Source of the DNA: Muricauda sp. MAR_2010_75
Lineage (GTDB): Bacteria > Bacteroidota > Bacteroidia > Flavobacteriales > Flavobacteriaceae
Length of the DNA stretch: 64,000 bases
Assembly (NCBI RefSeq): GCF_000745185.1
Contig: NZ_JQNJ01000001.1
Coordinates: 1,945,501 to 2,009,500 of the forward strand
Direction of reading: 5' to 3'
Numbering within the stretch: position 1 is the stretch's first letter; each line of letters opens with the position of its first letter. This document shows, one piece after another, positions 28,024-37,895 of this stretch. The position numbers and the translations under genes are program-made. Under the pieces are notes generated by a model. It searched no databases and had not been told where the DNA came from. It worked only from the letters and a program-made list of their open reading frames with translations.

Positions 28024-30171
28024 CTATTTGATCAGGTTGATTTCCACTCTTCGGTTCTGTTGTCTTCCAATTCTGGTAGCATTTGACGCTATAGGTTTTT
28101 CCTCGCCATATCCAATTGCGGACAGCCTGTCTGAGGTTATGCCTTCATTGATTAAGAAATCCCTGACCGAATTTGCTCTGGCCTCCGACAGTCTTTGGTT
28201 GCTTTCGTTGCTTCCCACACTATCGGTATGGCCTTCAACAGTAAACTTAGCATTGGGGTATTCATTCAATATTTGGATAATATCCACCATCGTTGATACT
28301 GACTCAGGCTTAATAGTGACCTTTCCGGTATCAAAGAGTATGGTGCGGGCATAATCGTTCAATTGTTTTTGAACCTCTTGTGTTACTTCAGGACATCCCT
28401 TGTTGCTCACTGGGCCTGCTATATTGGGGCATTCATCATCAATATCCGCAAGGGTGTCACCATCGGTATCAGGGCAACCTTTGTGTTCTATACTTCCTGG
28501 GGTGTTTGGACAACGATCATCATTGTCTATGATTCCATCTTCATCCGCATCCGGGCAACCATTGTATTCCTCTAGACCTGCTTCGTTAGGGCAGTCATCG
28601 TCTTTGTCCAATACGCCATCACCATCGGTATCTTTCCAGGGGCAACCTTTGTTTTCTGCCGGACCTGCTTCATTGGGACAGTCATCGTCTTTGTCCAAAA
28701 TGCCATCGCCATCGGTGTCTTTCCAGGGGCAACCTTTGTTTTCAATCGGGCCAGCAACCTCGGGGCACTGATCCTCTTGGTTAATTATACCATCGTTGTC
28801 CTTGTCTTTCAACCTATTTTGATACACAGGAATTTTAAGACCAGCATATAGATCAATGGCTTTTGTGTTCTTGCCGGCCATTGCTGAAATGATGGATCCA
28901 GACCCTAAGTATATTGGTCCCAACCTAAGCCCGGCACCCCATTGGAACCCTGCTCCCTCAAGAATACTAAAAGGGGAATAAATTCCGAGCCAAGTACTCT
29001 CAAATCTGGGAGTAAGCCTAAATTGGTTCAACACTCTATTGGTGTTTATTTTTTCTTTGGATGTAAGGGGCATATCTGCATTTAGGTTGAGATATAATTT
29101 GGAATTGATATTCCAGTCTACATTGGTGTGGAGTGCCGTGGGCAAAGTAACGCTTACGGATTCGGTTTCGGATATCAGGTGAAAATTGTCCAAAAGCGCT
29201 TCTTCCAAAACATCGCCATCAAAGTTACTCTTGTCTTGGGTTTCATTTAGGTCATAGAACCGATCAACACCGCTTACATCATTAATTTTACCGATATCTG
29301 TGATCGAAGCACCGAATTTAAACTTGTACTTATTGGCACCTCGGTCCACAACAGGATTTCCGTTAACATCGGTTTTGGTGTATTTGGCATGTTCTGGCCT
29401 CCATTCATAAACAAATCCTATATCTGTACCAATGCCGGCACCACCATTAAAATCAAAGAAATCACCACCATTGCCCTCATCATCAAGACTATCGGTATTC
29501 CCATAATTGAACAGTCCGGTAGTAGTCACTTGACCTGTGTTGGAATCATAACCTACAGTAATATCAGATCCATATATGTAAACATTCCCCATTCCCTGAA
29601 TATATTTTAAGGAAAGTCCACCTTTTATAAAATGTTCTTTATTGTCCAAGAGAACCCGTGCATAGGTTGCTCCAATTTCGGCCCATATATTAAAGGAACC
29701 CGAGATATCACCTTCATCCAAAAAGAAATCTTCAGATTCGTCAAATCCACCTTCTTTGTCCAGAAGTTCTCCGTTTACCTCATTTACATTGAAAAAAGCC
29801 CTAGCCCTGGTAAAAAAGGAAAATGAATGCTTTTTGCTGAGACTGAGCATTACGGAAGGGCCAAGTACATCAATATTCCATCCTATAAAGTTGTCCTCGG
29901 AAGGAAAGGTCGCCGCGTTGTCAAATGCTTTACTAAAATCACTGAAAGCATCATCAAGATTAAAACCAACATAGTTGTTCCCAACAAACGAACTGGCCCC
30001 AAATAGGTTAATGTCGGTTTTTAGTCTAGAATCTGCAATATTGGCTGGATTTGAGAGAATGCCATGAACCCCATTGTAATTATCCTCTAACAAACCAATA
30101 TAGGATTGGGCATGGCTTATGCCGGCTGTCACGATGAGTAAGATTCCCATCAATACTATTCTTAAATTCAT
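28024..30171 (-). CDS. OmpA-family outer-membrane protein with TSP3 repeats (DUF5723-like N-domain)
   Basis: 715 aa from ATG 30171, which opens a clean signal peptide ([19 protein letters not shown]); an in-frame upstream start at 30234 would bury it. The N-terminal ~430 residues are a barrel-like DUF5723-type region. Then come five calcium-binding thrombospondin type 3-like repeats ([16 protein letters not shown] and variants, about 460-595). The C-terminal OmpA peptidoglycan-binding domain contains [22 protein letters not shown]. It probably ties the outer membrane to peptidoglycan, next to the adhesin/SprF unit. Confidence 0.88.
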   Translation of the reverse strand: MNLRIVLMGILLIVTAGISHAQSYIGLLEDNYNGVHGILSNPANIADSRLKTDINLFGASSFVGNNYVGFNLDDAFSDFSKAFDNAATFPSEDNFIGWNIDVLGPSVMLSLSKKHSFSFFTRARAFFNVNEVNGELLDKEGGFDESEDFFLDEGDISGSFNIWAEIGATYARVLLDNKEHFIKGGLSLKYIQGMGNVYIYGSDITVGYDSNTGQVTTTGLFNYGNTDSLDDEGNGGDFFDFNGGAGIGTDIGFVYEWRPEHAKYTKTDVNGNPVVDRGANKYKFKFGASITDIGKINDVSGVDRFYDLNETQDKSNFDGDVLEEALLDNFHLISETESVSVTLPTALHTNVDWNINSKLYLNLNADMPLTSKEKINTNRVLNQFRLTPRFESTWLGIYSPFSILEGAGFQWGAGLRLGPIYLGSGSIISAMAGKNTKAIDLYAGLKIPVYQNRLKDKDNDGIINQEDQCPEVAGPIENKGCPWKDTDGDGILDKDDDCPNEAGPAENKGCPWKDTDGDGVLDKDDDCPNEAGLEEYNGCPDADEDGIIDNDDRCPNTPGSIEHKGCPDTDGDTLADIDDECPNIAGPVSNKGCPEVTQEVQKQLNDYARTILFDTGKVTIKPESVSTMVDIIQILNEYPNAKFTVEGHTDSVGSNESNQRLSEARANSVRDFLINEGITSDRLSAIGYGEEKPIASNATRIGRQQNRRVEINLIK

Positions 30172-30761
30172 TTTTGATATTTTTTTGGTATAAAGTTGAT
30201 TTACAGCTAAATTTTTGCGGATAAGCTTGTACAAAGAGAAAAGAAATATGTCAGGTAATTTTATTGGAATGAACGAACGCTCCCTTTCAATTGATAAAAC
30301 AAAAAGCTGGGTTCACCGCAGTTTTTAGAGTGAAGGTGAAAGACTGTTTATTGTGTGGGAAAAAGCTTATAAATCAATAATTGAAAAATAGTAATGGTTT
30401 CTCTATTCTAAAGCTGCAAATCTTTACAGGTGGAGTGACAGGTAGGGGTGAAAATAAAAAACCATTACAACCAAGGAACCACTCTGATTCCTTGGCGTAA
30501 CGGAAACCTCAACTAAACTAAACACTTTTATGACCAACAGTCTAAAAAAGTGCATTGCTATATGTGCATGCGTTAAAATTGATCTTGCTTTTCAATATGA
30601 TTTAACGCGTAATTGCACAACAAACATAGGTTGTATTTATATTTTATTGGTGGATCAGCTTATGGATGCCCCATTTCAGCTAACGAATGGGCTATTTGGT
30701 TTGGTGGTTTAAAAAATGGAGCGGTATAAATATTGGGATTATACCTAGTCATGAAATAAAA

Positions 30762-30788
30762 AAGGCAGCTCATTTGAGCTGCCTTTTT
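30762..30788. terminator. bidirectional intrinsic terminator
   Basis: AAAGGCAGCTCA pairs with TGAGCTGCCTTT, with A-run before and T-run after. It lies 21 nt beyond the stop of the minus-strand DUF1508 gene and can terminate it. The 30172-30760 stretch contains no gene I can support; a 60-codon plus-strand ORF there is unconvincing. Confidence 0.85.
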
Positions 30789-30808
30789 GGTATTCAAATA
30801 TTATTTGG

Positions 30809-31141
30809 CTAGGAAGAAATCTCTTCAACCGAGGCATCTGGGGCATTTTTCTTTACAGAAGCAATACCATTTTCCATGGCCGATTCGCTGGAATACATTT
30901 CGCTGTTCCCAATAACCTGTCCGTTTGATGCTTTTAGGTTAAAGTATGGACTTCCATCCTTTGCTGTGTTTCTTTCAAAATTTCCATCGTCCTGCGAATG
31001 TTTTCGCACAGACTCTATGCCATTGTCGCAGGCAGCTTTGGTGGTGTATCCCTGACTGCTTAAAATTACTTGGCCGTTTCCAGCTTTTAAATTAAACCTG
31101 AACTTGCCAGATTTATCTGTATTAATCTCAAATTTTCCCAT
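30809..31141 (-). CDS. DUF1508 (YegP-like) tandem-repeat protein
   Basis: 110 aa made of two copies of the about 50-residue DUF1508 unit: GKFEINTDKSGKFRFNLKAGNG then GNFERNTAKDGSPYFNLKASNG, each ending in a GIxSVxK helix. The family is small, soluble and common; E. coli YegP is the model. No enzymatic function is established. It is a single-gene unit with its own terminator and is separated from proA by another terminator. Confidence 0.9.
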   Translation of the reverse strand: MGKFEINTDKSGKFRFNLKAGNGQVILSSQGYTTKAACDNGIESVRKHSQDDGNFERNTAKDGSPYFNLKASNGQVIGNSEMYSSESAMENGIASVKKNAPDASVEEISS

Positions 31142-31243
31142 GGTAATATGTTTAGAGTACTAAATCTAGATATTTTCTTAAAAAATGACCAATAATTGAA
31201 GCAAAAATTACCTTTTTTATAATTAATCCATTTTACATCTGCA

Positions 31244-31279
31244 CAAAAAAGGCGCTGGAAACCAAATCCCAACGCCTTG
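31244..31279 (-). terminator. terminator of the proline operon, minus strand
   Basis: AAGGCG (31249-31254) pairs with CGCCTT (31273-31278) with a partly paired middle. On the minus strand the stem runs into a stretch of T residues. It lies 30 nt after the proA stop. Confidence 0.7.
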
Positions 31280-31308
31280 TTCAATTAAAAGGGTGTGTTG
31301 TTTTTCTG

Positions 31309-32508
31309 CTATACTCTTACTTGACCATTACCAAATACGTAGTATTTGTTGGTAACCAGTTCATTCAATCCAAGTGGTCCGCGATGATGGAGTTTGTCCG
31401 TACTGATGGCCAGCTCGGCACCGACACCCATTTGCCCGCCATCTGTAAATCTAGTGGAAGCATTTTGGTACACTGCGGCACAATCCACATTTTCCATAAA
31501 GGTTTGGGCAACACTATCGTTTTGGGTCATGATGGTGGCCGAATGACCGCCAGAGTTTTTGTTTATTTTTTCAATGGCCTCGTCCAATCCGGCTACAGAA
31601 CCAATGACACATTTCATGGCCAAGAACTCCTCTTGCCAAACTGATGCATTGGGAATGATCTCTTCTTCGGTCAAGACGGTTTTTACTTTTTCATCCACCA
31701 AGATGGATACGCCTTTGTCGGTCAAAAGTTGCTTCAGCTCTTTCAATTTGTCCTCATAACCTTCAATGCCCGAATCCACCAAAATTTTATCCAAGGCATT
31801 ACAGGCCGAAATTTTATGGGTCTTGGCGTTTACAATAACTTCTAAGCTCTTTTTCCAATCTGCCTCTTTGTGAACATATAGGAAGTTATTTCCCCTACCG
31901 CTTATCAGAACGGCGCATTTGGCGTGTTCCTTTACAAAGGCGATAAGCCTTTCACCCCCTCTAGGGACAATCAAATCCAGGTCTTGGTCTGGATTTTTCA
32001 AAAATTCTTGGGTCTGGGTTCGATCCATTTCCAAAAACTGGATAAAATCCGTAGGCAGCTTATTTTCGGCCAAGGCCTGATGCCAGAACTTCACCAATAC
32101 TTTATTGCTGTGATAGGCTTCTTTTCCACCTTTCAATAGGATTTTATTGTTGGCCTTGAAGGCCAAAACAGCAGCTTCCACGGTAACATCGGGTCGAGAC
32201 TCATAAATGATCATAATGGTCCCAAAAGGAGCCGTTTTATTGATGATTTTAAGTCCATTGTCCAAATTCTTGGTGGAAATCTCTTGGTTTACGGGGTCTT
32301 CTTGCAATCGAACCTCTTTTACGGACTGGATCATTAGGTCCACCTTTTTCTGGTCGACTACCAAACGATCGTAAAGTGCCTGATCGTCCCGGTTGAATGC
32401 ATCCAAATCTTTTTGATTGGCCTTAAGGAGTTCCTCGCGATTCTCATCCAGAATCCGCTCCATATCGGCCAAAACTTTATTTTTTATGTCTGTATTCAAT
32501 AATTTCAT
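31309..32508 (-). CDS. proA: glutamate-5-semialdehyde dehydrogenase
   Basis: Second step of proline synthesis: NADPH-dependent reduction of glutamyl-5-phosphate to the semialdehyde. About 399 aa, normal for ProA. Family landmarks are TAPFGTIMIIYESRPDVT, LKGGKEAYHSN, DLIVPRGGERLI, the catalytic-Cys stretch THKISACNALDKIL and the C-terminal GLNELVTNKYY. ATG at 32508 is chosen, with another ATG three codons upstream at 32517. It is the last gene of proC-proB-proA, whose spacers are only 3-13 nt. Confidence 0.95.
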   Translation of the reverse strand: MKLLNTDIKNKVLADMERILDENREELLKANQKDLDAFNRDDQALYDRLVVDQKKVDLMIQSVKEVRLQEDPVNQEISTKNLDNGLKIINKTAPFGTIMIIYESRPDVTVEAAVLAFKANNKILLKGGKEAYHSNKVLVKFWHQALAENKLPTDFIQFLEMDRTQTQEFLKNPDQDLDLIVPRGGERLIAFVKEHAKCAVLISGRGNNFLYVHKEADWKKSLEVIVNAKTHKISACNALDKILVDSGIEGYEDKLKELKQLLTDKGVSILVDEKVKTVLTEEEIIPNASVWQEEFLAMKCVIGSVAGLDEAIEKINKNSGGHSATIMTQNDSVAQTFMENVDCAAVYQNASTRFTDGGQMGVGAELAISTDKLHHRGPLGLNELVTNKYYVFGNGQVRV

Positions 32509-32521
32509 AGTTCTCATTTTT

Positions 32522-33292
32522 TTATAGGGAAACTTTGGTCCCTACTTGTTTTCCTTCTACAATATCTAGTATTACATTTTCTCTTTTCCCATTCACAATG
32601 TATGACGGAATGTTGTCCGCTGCGGCCATTTGGGCATAGCTCAATTTGGAGCCCATCCCACCTCGGCCTTCGCCTTCGGCCTTGTTGCCTTCTTCAATGT
32701 ACTTGTCCAAATCCTCTTTGGGTGCTACTGTACCAATAACTTTTGATTCTTCATTTTCGGGATGTCCGTCGTATAGTCCATCAATGTCTGTCATGAGAAT
32801 CAATTTATCGGCATTCATAAGCTGTGCGATCAAGGTGGCCAGCTCATCATTGTCTGAAAACATGGACATGGCCACGGATACTGCATCATCCTCATTGGCA
32901 ATGGGCACCACACCTTCAGATAGAAGTCCTTCAATACAATTGATCATATTGTCGCGGTGCATACCCGGGTTAAAATCCCGTTTTGTGGGAAGAACCTGGG
33001 CACACTTCATGCCATAGTCCCTAAAGATGTTATAGTACAACCTCATCATTCGGGGTTGTCCAATGGCGGAATATACCTGCCTTCGTTGGGTCTTGTCCTT
33101 GATATTGGCTTTACCCAACACTTCTTTTCCGGCAATTACGGACCCAGAGGAGACCAAAATGGTCATAATATCACGTTCGTACAACTCCGCAACCTGTTTT
33201 ACCAGTTTTTTGAGCACGGGTCTTACAATTCTGTTGTCTTTATTGGTCATAACATTGGTTCCTACCTTTATGACCACTAGTTCTTTATACAT
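32522..33292 (-). CDS. proB: glutamate 5-kinase without PUA domain
   Basis: First committed step of proline synthesis, phosphorylating glutamate with ATP. 256 aa amino-acid kinase fold: VVIKVGTNVM near the N-terminus, LVSSGSV, and NDELATLIAQLMNADKLILMTDIDGLYDG. The E. coli enzyme is 367 aa with a C-terminal PUA domain, absent here; the protein ends shortly after the kinase core. Loss of PUA has been linked to altered regulation in other ProB proteins, so feedback control by proline may differ (inference). It lies between proC (3 nt) and proA. Confidence 0.94.
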   Translation of the reverse strand: MYKELVVIKVGTNVMTNKDNRIVRPVLKKLVKQVAELYERDIMTILVSSGSVIAGKEVLGKANIKDKTQRRQVYSAIGQPRMMRLYYNIFRDYGMKCAQVLPTKRDFNPGMHRDNMINCIEGLLSEGVVPIANEDDAVSVAMSMFSDNDELATLIAQLMNADKLILMTDIDGLYDGHPENEESKVIGTVAPKEDLDKYIEEGNKAEGEGRGGMGSKLSYAQMAAADNIPSYIVNGKRENVILDIVEGKQVGTKVSL

Positions 33293-33295
33293 GTT

Positions 33296-34102
33296 TTAGT
33301 ATTCTTCGCCGAGTTCTACGGCACGATTAAAGGCTGCATAGGCAGCTTCCTTTATCATTTCACTTACGTTATTGTCCTGCATGGAATCCAGGGCAGCTCT
33401 TGTGGTACCACCTTTAGAGGCTACACGCTCCATCCATGAATCTGGGGTAAGGTTGTTCTGGTTGAACAGTTCCACCGCACCGGTAAAAGTTTGACTCACC
33501 AATACTTTGGACACATTTTCGGAAAAGCCCATTTGTAGGGCAGCGTCCATCATGCTCTGCATAAAGTAGAAGACATAGGCCGGTCCACTTCCTGAAATTC
33601 CTGTGGAAGCATCAATAAAGTTTTCATTTTTTACCCGAAGCGATTTTCCAGTGGTGTCCAACAGGCCTTCCACCATAAAAAGTTCCAAACGGGAGACTTC
33701 TTCCGCCGAAACATAGCTAGTGAGTCCTTTTCCCACTTGTGCTGGAAGATTGGGCATGGCCCTGACCACTTTGGTAATGCCCAAGGCATCTTGAATATAT
33801 TTTATGGTGACCCCGGCCATGATGGAAATGAACAGCTGTTCCGGTTTCACCAAATTCTTCATGCGTTTGAATAGATCTTCGGCATGATAGGGCTTAACGG
33901 CCAAGAATATGATATCTGCTTGGGGTACACAGTCCTCTAGGCGGTCTATGGCATCAAAATGCGCAATTTTGCCCACTTCTTCCAATTTTTCTTTTGATTT
34001 GTCCAGCACCATAATGTTGCGTTTCTTCAACAGTTTGGATTTGGACATACCTGTGGCATAGGTAAGCCCCATGTTACCTGCACCAATTACCAATACTTTC
34101 AT
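33296..34102 (-). CDS. proC: pyrroline-5-carboxylate reductase
   Basis: Last step of proline synthesis, reducing P5C to proline with NAD(P)H. 268 aa. N-terminal Rossmann motif VLVIGAGNMG, followed by FLAVKPYHAEDL, the conserved MPNLPAQVGKG and the C-terminal signature GSGPAYVFYFMQSMMDAA and SKGGTTRAALD. It is the first gene of the proline operon; the small gene at 34132-34323 ends 29 nt upstream and may be co-transcribed. Confidence 0.96.
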   Translation of the reverse strand: MKVLVIGAGNMGLTYATGMSKSKLLKKRNIMVLDKSKEKLEEVGKIAHFDAIDRLEDCVPQADIIFLAVKPYHAEDLFKRMKNLVKPEQLFISIMAGVTIKYIQDALGITKVVRAMPNLPAQVGKGLTSYVSAEEVSRLELFMVEGLLDTTGKSLRVKNENFIDASTGISGSGPAYVFYFMQSMMDAALQMGFSENVSKVLVSQTFTGAVELFNQNNLTPDSWMERVASKGGTTRAALDSMQDNNVSEMIKEAAYAAFNRAVELGEEY

Positions 34103-34131
34103 TGTTTGGATTAAAAAAGTTTATATAAAAT

Positions 34132-34323
34132 TTAGATGGATATGTTACAATCCTTGCAGTCTTTTACTTTACCATAGTAGGTTTCCCTGTACTTATGCAA
34201 TGTACGTGTAGGGATTCCCAAAATGTACCGCTTTATGTACGTGACCTGGGTGGTAAGTTCCCCCATTTTAACGCTATAACGTTTTTCATACTTGGTTTCC
34301 CTTTTAATCTTTGAAAGTTTCAT
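34132..34323 (-). CDS. small basic protein, unknown
   Basis: 63 aa, strongly basic with many Lys/Arg/Tyr (KRETKYEKRYSVKMG, YIKRYILGIPTRTLHKYRE) and a terminal C-x-x-C (DCKDCNIS). No family is recognised. It sits between a bS21-type gene and proC on the same strand with short gaps, suggesting one transcript. The composition would suit a nucleic-acid binding or ribosome-associated protein, but that is speculation. Confidence 0.6.
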   Translation of the reverse strand: MKLSKIKRETKYEKRYSVKMGELTTQVTYIKRYILGIPTRTLHKYRETYYGKVKDCKDCNISI

Positions 34324-34358
34324 TTTGTTGTTAATGGTGTTGTTGTTAAAATAGATGT

Positions 34359-34556
34359 CTATTCGTTTTCTTTTTCGTTAAGGTATTTAGCTTTGTATTG
34401 AGCTTTTTTAATTGTTCTTCTTCGTTCTACTGATTTTTTGGTGTATTCCTGGCGATCTCGGATTTGATCCAAACGCTTGGTGTTTCTATATTTTCTTTTG
34501 TATCGCTTTAGGGCTCTTTCTATGTTTTCGCCTGGTTTTACTTCGATTTTGAGCAT
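34359..34556 (-). CDS. rpsU: ribosomal protein bS21
   Basis: 65 aa. The bS21 pattern is clear: PGENIERALKRYKRKYRNT, then RQEYTKKSVERRRT and a Lys-rich tail. bS21 sits on the 30S platform near the 16S rRNA 3' end; in Bacteroidota it helps hide the anti-Shine-Dalgarno sequence. The 20 nt before this start contain no purine-rich Shine-Dalgarno site, unlike the strong SD reported for autoregulated rpsU in Flavobacteriia. It may therefore be a second copy. The acetyltransferase gene ends 8 nt upstream. Confidence 0.85.
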   Translation of the reverse strand: MLKIEVKPGENIERALKRYKRKYRNTKRLDQIRDRQEYTKKSVERRRTIKKAQYKAKYLNEKENE

Positions 34557-34564
34557 ATATTGTT

Positions 34565-35008
34565 TTATCGGTTCAATCTCATTTCTGTGTGGGTTTCTCC
34601 AAACCCGTATTTTTCAAAAAATTGTTTGTTCGGGCATTGATTTTCGCTTGTAATATGAATGGCTACATCTCCTTTGCAATATTGTAGTGTATAGTCCAAG
34701 AGCTTTTCCTCAATTCCTTGGTTCCTGAACTCTCGGTGCACCACAAAGAAGACCATAAAGTTTTCAGGGATATAATCCCCCATGCCGGTTTTGTTCACTA
34801 CGGCCAAAGCAAGAATGTTGTCCTTGTCCTCCATGGAGAACACATAACCACCTAAACCGGGTATCTCCTTGGTGGAGTATTGAATGGCCTTTCGTATGGC
34901 CTTTTTAGTGGCTCTTCTCCCTTCTTGGTGTTCAAAAAGAAAGTTGGTGAACCGTGTCGCTTCCATGGTGGAAAGCCGGGTATAGGCATCGTAGGTCTTG
35001 ATTACCAT
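34565..35008 (-). CDS. GNAT-family N-acetyltransferase
   Basis: 147 aa. The acetyl-CoA-binding region is VFFVVHREFRNQGIEEKLLDYTLQYC, a slightly degenerate Q/R-x-x-G-x-G/A motif, and the fold ends in a typical FFEKYGFGETHTEMRL. Substrate unknown. Its position 8 nt upstream of a bS21 gene invites the guess that it acetylates a ribosomal protein, as RimI/RimJ do, but nothing in the sequence proves that. Confidence 0.75.
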   Translation of the reverse strand: MVIKTYDAYTRLSTMEATRFTNFLFEHQEGRRATKKAIRKAIQYSTKEIPGLGGYVFSMEDKDNILALAVVNKTGMGDYIPENFMVFFVVHREFRNQGIEEKLLDYTLQYCKGDVAIHITSENQCPNKQFFEKYGFGETHTEMRLNR

Positions 35009-35502
35009 GCTTATGTTTTGCGATAAAATGATAGTATTGTTTTTGGTTACAAATTGGGATTTTTGCCATATCCCGAAAAGAATTACTTTCCAAGATTGCG
35101 CATTGCAAGAGAAACCTCGGTCAAAGGTTTGAATTAAATAGTAGGTGGGATGAATTTATCCGGTTGGTTACGAAATACCAGATAGGTAAAACTAAGGATC
35201 CTACAGTTTTTTCTCTCGTGGAGCTTGATTTTCATCGTTGCAAAGATAAGTCAAATAGGCCGTAAATCCCAATTTTACTGGGTTTTATATTTTTTATAAC
35301 GTTTTGGACACTACATATTTTCTTGATAGGGCACTTAGTATAGGTAAGGGAAAACTTTTGGTGAACTTCGTAAAAAAGGGCCATAAAATTAGTTTTCCAA
35401 ATTAGTTTAAGGCATTGATGTTGAATCAAATTCGTAATTTTAAAGGAATTACAAACGCTAAATCGATTCTTTCATCAAAGTTTAACTTCAACAATAATAG
35501 CC

Positions 35503-37731
35503 ATGGAAACCCAAATGGATAGACGCTTATTTTTAAAATCTTCAACCTTGGCAGGTGGTGGAATGCTATTGGGCTTTAGTTGGATGCTATCCTGTAAGGA
35601 TAAAACCAAGGCGATGGCAGAAGTTGTTCCCGAAAATTGGGTTGAGGTCAACGGTTATATCAAAATAGCTGAAAATGGTATGGTGACCATAATGTCGCCC
35701 AACCCAGAAGGAGGGCAGAACGTAAAGACGTCAATGCCAATGATTGTTGCTGATGAACTGGATGCGGATTGGGAACGTGTTGTGGTGGAACAAGCCCCAC
35801 TGGATACCGATAGGTATACCCGTCAATTTATTGGGGGAAGTCAGGCCATTCGTCAAAGCTGGGAACGTCTTAGGCAGGCAGGAGCCTCAGCAAAATATAT
35901 GTTGATGCAAGCCGCCTCAGAGCTTTGGGAGGTGCCCATTGAGGAGATAACCGCCAAAAAAGGAGAATTATTCCATTCAGTAAGTGGCAAAAAAGCAGGG
36001 TATGGCGAATTGGCAACGGCAGCTTCAAAAGTTGCAGTTCCGGAAACGGTTCCTTTAAAAGAAATAGAAGAGTTTACCATCATTGGTACATCCAAAAAAA
36101 ATGTGGATGCAAAAAAGATCGTGACGGGCAAACCCCTGTTCGGCATGGACTTTCAAAAGGAAGGAATGTTGATGGCCATGGTAATACATCCACCTGCATT
36201 TGGATTAAAATTAAAGAGTTTTGATGCTTCCTCCATTAAAGGGATGCCCGGAATCAGAGATGTGTTTTCCATTAAGACTTATACAGAAGATTACAAATGG
36301 CAGTTTTTTGATACCAACTCATTTATTGATTTGGTTGTGGTGGTAGGTGAATCCACCTGGGAGGTGATGACTGCCAAGAAAGCACTTGAACCTAACATGG
36401 AATGGGAACCCAACCCAGAAAGAACGGTCACAAGAGATCGGTTTGGAACGGAGCAAACTTTACATTTCCCAGCGGGACTGGAAAGCACTTCCGAACATGA
36501 ACGGAAAAAGAAAGAAATGTCCCTGCAAAAAGGATATCTTCTAAGAAAAGACGGTAACCCTGAAAGCGCATTGCGCAATGCATCCCAAGTGTTGGAGCGT
36601 TCCTATACCGCCCCTTTTCTGGCACACAACTGCATGGAACCTATGAACTTTTTTGCTGATGTAACTGAGGAGCGCGCAGAACTTGCCGGACCACTCCAGA
36701 AACCGGAATTTACAGAAAAGACACTTTCGGCACGTTTGGGAATACCATTGGAAAACATCGACATTCAAATGACCCGATTGGGGGGTGGTTATGGTAGAAG
36801 GTCCTACGCCCATTGGTTGGTTGAGGCGGGAATCGTTTCCCAACGTATGAAAGCACCCGTAAAATTGATATATACCCGAGAGGACGATATGACCTCTGGA
36901 ATTTATCGGCCTACCTATCGAGCCACCTACAAGGCTGCCTTGGATGCCAACAATAATTTGATGGGATTGCATATCAACGCTGGAGGAATCCCGGAAAGTC
37001 CATTGTATGAGAATCGTTTTCCAGCGGGAACGGTAGATCACTATTTGGCAGAGGATTGGGTGATTCCTTCCAATATCACGGTTGGTTCTTTTAGGGCGCC
37101 AAGCTCCAATTTTATGGCCTGTGCCGAGCAATCTTTTTTGGATGAACTTGCAGAGGAAATGGGAAAAGACCCTATTGCGTTTAGATTGGAGTTGTTGACC
37201 CGTGCCGAAAACAATCCCGTTGGGGAAAACAACGATTATGACCCAGCTCGCTATAAAGGTGTTTTGGAACTGGTTAGGGATAAGTCCAACTGGGGCGAAG
37301 AAAAGCCAGAGGTATTCCGTGGAGTGGCAGCGTATTTTTGTCACAATACCTATGCGGCCCAAGTTTTGGATTTGGTCATGAACGACGGTCAACCCCAAGT
37401 CCAAAAAGTATATTGTGCCGTGGATTGTGGCATTGTGGTCAATCCAGATGCAGCGACCAACTTGTTGGAAGGTGCCATTGTGGATGGAATTGGAAATGCT
37501 ATGTTTGGCTCCTTGACCTTCAAGGATGGCAAACCTGATAAACAAAACTTTGACCGTTACCGAATGATTCGGATGATGGAGGCCCCCAAGGAAATTGAAG
37601 TCCATTTTGTGGAGAATCAAATTGATCCAACCGGATTGGGTGAGCCGGCATTTCCACCTGTATTCCCCGCATTGGCCAATGCCATGTACAAGGCCACTGG
37701 AAAGCGACTGTACGACCAGCCTTTCCTCTGA
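35503..37731 (+). CDS. molybdopterin-dependent aldehyde/isoquinoline oxidoreductase large subunit (xanthine dehydrogenase family)
   Basis: 742 aa. The N-terminus has a Tat-like motif (MDRRLFLKSS) and hydrophobic stretch ending in MLSC, a possible lipobox, so export is likely. The MoCo-binding domains include GGGYGRRSYAHW, GSFRAPSSNFMACAEQSFLDELA and the C-terminal GEPAFPPVFPALANAMYKATG with the expected active-site Glu. It is closest to IorB-type subunits. These normally work with a small [2Fe-2S] subunit (IorA), which is absent on either side. The 494-nt stretch upstream (35009-35502) holds no other gene I can support. Confidence 0.88.
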   Translation: METQMDRRLFLKSSTLAGGGMLLGFSWMLSCKDKTKAMAEVVPENWVEVNGYIKIAENGMVTIMSPNPEGGQNVKTSMPMIVADELDADWERVVVEQAPLDTDRYTRQFIGGSQAIRQSWERLRQAGASAKYMLMQAASELWEVPIEEITAKKGELFHSVSGKKAGYGELATAASKVAVPETVPLKEIEEFTIIGTSKKNVDAKKIVTGKPLFGMDFQKEGMLMAMVIHPPAFGLKLKSFDASSIKGMPGIRDVFSIKTYTEDYKWQFFDTNSFIDLVVVVGESTWEVMTAKKALEPNMEWEPNPERTVTRDRFGTEQTLHFPAGLESTSEHERKKKEMSLQKGYLLRKDGNPESALRNASQVLERSYTAPFLAHNCMEPMNFFADVTEERAELAGPLQKPEFTEKTLSARLGIPLENIDIQMTRLGGGYGRRSYAHWLVEAGIVSQRMKAPVKLIYTREDDMTSGIYRPTYRATYKAALDANNNLMGLHINAGGIPESPLYENRFPAGTVDHYLAEDWVIPSNITVGSFRAPSSNFMACAEQSFLDELAEEMGKDPIAFRLELLTRAENNPVGENNDYDPARYKGVLELVRDKSNWGEEKPEVFRGVAAYFCHNTYAAQVLDLVMNDGQPQVQKVYCAVDCGIVVNPDAATNLLEGAIVDGIGNAMFGSLTFKDGKPDKQNFDRYRMIRMMEAPKEIEVHFVENQIDPTGLGEPAFPPVFPALANAMYKATGKRLYDQPFL

Positions 37732-37895
37732 TTTTTGAAGTCTGGATGGAATTATTGCATGATTTCAGGATAGTGTAACCTGATAATTTAGTATTCTGGG
37801 CAAATCACGTATGTGAATGTTAAACCTTGTTAATTTTCCCATAGAATAATACATTGAATCTTTAGATTTACATATTGGAACTCAATGTTAATATA

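Noticed and set aside
30530..30712. 60-codon plus-strand ORF
   Set aside because: Cysteine-rich, no motif, no conserved context, in AT-rich DNA before a terminator.
35232..35429. 65-codon minus-strand ORF upstream of the molybdopterin oxidoreductase
   Set aside because: Low-complexity, Phe/Lys/Ile-rich translation typical of AT-rich non-coding DNA.
36541..37620. 359-codon minus-strand ORF opposite the molybdopterin oxidoreductase
   Set aside because: His/Ile/Gln-rich antisense shadow of a well-supported gene.
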